Source: Ruminococcus sp. 210702-SL.1.03 (GTDB lineage Bacteria > Bacillota > Clostridia > Oscillospirales > Ruminococcaceae). From it: 22,999 bases of DNA. This document shows, in pieces, positions 22,115 through 22,999 of this stretch. The position numbers and the translations under genes are program-made. Each line of letters begins with the position of its first letter. Positions within the stretch are counted from its first letter, which is position 1. The stretch lies in NCBI RefSeq assembly GCF_020559915.1, contig NZ_JAJCLZ010000029.1, positions 1-22,999 of the forward strand, given 5' to 3'. Below the pieces are notes generated by a model that saw only the letters and a program-made list of their open reading frames with translations, had not been told where the DNA came from and ran no database searches.

Positions 22115-22999
22115 GCAGATATCAGGCGGCGTGATGAGAAAGCTCTCTGGAAGATCTGAGAGCCACAGGTGGGAGTCCGCCTTCATTAAAGCTGTTGACT
22201 CTCTGGGTGTTGTAATAACCGAAGATGTATCTGAAGATAATGGTTTTTACTTCATCACGCTTCATTTTGTATATCGGCATCTGATACAGCTTCTCCTTTT
22301 TCAATGTAGCGAAAAAGCTCTCCATACGAGCATTATCATAGCAATGAGCAGTTCCGCTGAGGCTCTGGACAAGCCCTGCTGATACAAGGGAACGACGGAA
22401 GGCATAGCTTGTATACTGGCAGCCCCGGTCGCTGTGCAGGATCGTTCCGTCGAGTCTGCCGTACTTCTCACGAAGCTGTTTAACGGTATCTATGCAAAGT
22501 TCCTTCTTCATATTATCACGCATTTCAAGTGCAATTATTTCACCGTTGAAACAATCAAGAACAGGCGAAATATAGAGCTTTCCGTCAGAACACTGCACTT
22601 CGGTGATATCAGTCAGGAGCTTGTTCAGCGGCTTCTCTGCACTGAAATCTCTCTTTATCAGATTCTCTCTGTCCTGTGCTGCTGTGTCAGCCTTTGTAAT
22701 ACCGTGAGGTCTGCGATGCCTGTGGACAAGTCCTGCTTCGCTCATAGTTCTGTATACAGTCCTGAGACTTACATGAGTTCCACGCTGCGATAATGCTGTC
22801 TGCATTCTTCTGACACCGTAATTCCTGTTATCCGAATGCTCTGATAATATGCCCTGTATTTTGACCAGAAGAAGCTGTCGTGCACCGGGTTTGTTCTGAT
22901 TTCTGAGCCAGCGATAATAGCCTGATTCACTTATCTTCAGAAACCTGCATATCGCCTTTACGCCGTACTTACAGCGAAATTCGTTGACGAACAGGTGCC
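22071..22999 (-). mobile_element. IS3-family insertion sequence, left part (continues past the window)
   Basis: The element contains the orfB transposase on the minus strand. A likely terminal end begins at TGTCAAGAAAAGTGCAGTC (22071-22089), starting with the 5'-TG expected of IS3-family ends and lying 33-50 nt beyond the orfB stop, the usual distance. The far end, orfA and target duplication lie outside the window, so the boundary is inferred. Confidence 0.55.
22122..22999 (-). CDS. IS3-family transposase OrfB (5' end beyond window)
   Basis: A DDE transposase with an rve integrase core. An internal ATG at 22805 gives 227 residues, but the same frame stays open to the window edge and adds NEFRCKYGVKAICRFLKIS, ESGYYRWLRNQNK and SEHSDNRNYGVRRMQTALS, the normal OrfB N-terminus with its HTH_21-type region. 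About 291 residues are visible in total. The catalytic triad is LTDITEVQ (first Asp), LHSDRGCQYTS (second Asp) and NARMESFFATLKKE (Glu), followed by FGYYNTQRVNSF. There are no stops or frameshifts, so it may be active. OrfB is usually made by -1 frameshifting from orfA, which would lie to the right. Its base composition is closer to the left flank than to the AT-rich operon. Confidence 0.92.
   Translation of the reverse strand, partial: HLFVNEFRCKYGVKAICRFLKISESGYYRWLRNQNKPGARQLLLVKIQGILSEHSDNRNYGVRRMQTALSQRGTHVSLRTVYRTMSEAGLVHRHRRPHGITKADTAAQDRENLIKRDFSAEKPLNKLLTDITEVQCSDGKLYISPVLDCFNGEIIALEMRDNMKKELCIDTVKQLREKYGRLDGTILHSDRGCQYTSYAFRRSLVSAGLVQSLSGTAHCYDNARMESFFATLKKEKLYQMPIYKMKRDEVKTIIFRYIFGYYNTQRVNSFNEGGLPPVALRSSRELSHHAA

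Noticed and set aside
1..22999. CRISPR arrays, tRNA or rRNA genes, integrase/att sites
   Set aside because: No regularly spaced repeats, cloverleaf sequences or rRNA-like stretches were seen on either strand; the only recombinase is a remnant without detectable attachment repeats.

Overview
The window looks like part of the chromosome of a low-to-mid GC Gram-positive anaerobe of the class Clostridia, most like a gut or rumen Ruminococcus-type organism. This is inferred from strong GGAGG-type ribosome binding sites, TTGACA/TATAAT promoters, a Trk/Ktr potassium system with a short KdpDE-like regulator pair, and 2x[4Fe-4S] FrhB-like proteins in a surface-polysaccharide locus. Species cannot be assigned from sequence alone.

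Left block (1-4202, minus strand): a potassium-uptake and sensing cluster transcribed trkH -> trkA -> short KdpD-type histidine kinase -> KdpE-type response regulator. trkH has a strong extended -10 promoter preceded by four TTAAC repeats. trkA appears to start with the rare codon ATT. The kinase has its own promoter, placed so close to the start codon that its mRNA would have almost no leader. An unrecognised open frame runs off the left edge.

Middle block (4188-7414): a decayed serine recombinase, then three plus-strand accessory genes: an iron-dependent, glycerol-dehydrogenase-like alcohol dehydrogenase and two GNAT acetyltransferases. There is a clear terminator between the two GNAT genes and a consensus promoter before the second.

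Right block (7639-22114, plus strand): a Wzx/Wzy-type capsule or exopolysaccharide operon, visibly more AT-rich than either flank and probably acquired horizontally. It opens with a perfect-consensus promoter, a roughly 130-nt leader containing possible leader peptides and an intrinsic terminator, and the frameshifted remnant of a priming sugar-phosphate transferase. Then come GT4, a fused pyruvyl transferase/FrhB-like iron-sulfur protein, GT2, the same two activities as separate overlapping genes, a GT11 alpha-1,2-fucosyltransferase, a Wzy-like polymerase, a second GT4, an acyltransferase-3 membrane protein, an unusual GxSxG alpha/beta-hydrolase-like protein and a Wzx flippase. Together they would build a branched repeat unit decorated with fucose, acidic pyruvate ketals and acyl groups, flip it and polymerise it. 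No chain-length regulator, working priming transferase or nucleotide-sugar synthesis gene is in view.

Right edge (22071-22999, minus strand): an IS3-family transposase whose terminal sequence seems to supply the last codons of wzx. The most notable points are the pyruvyl transferase/FrhB pair present both fused and split in one operon, the dead priming transferase, the leader-terminator arrangement, and the ATT-start trkA with its TTAAC operator array.
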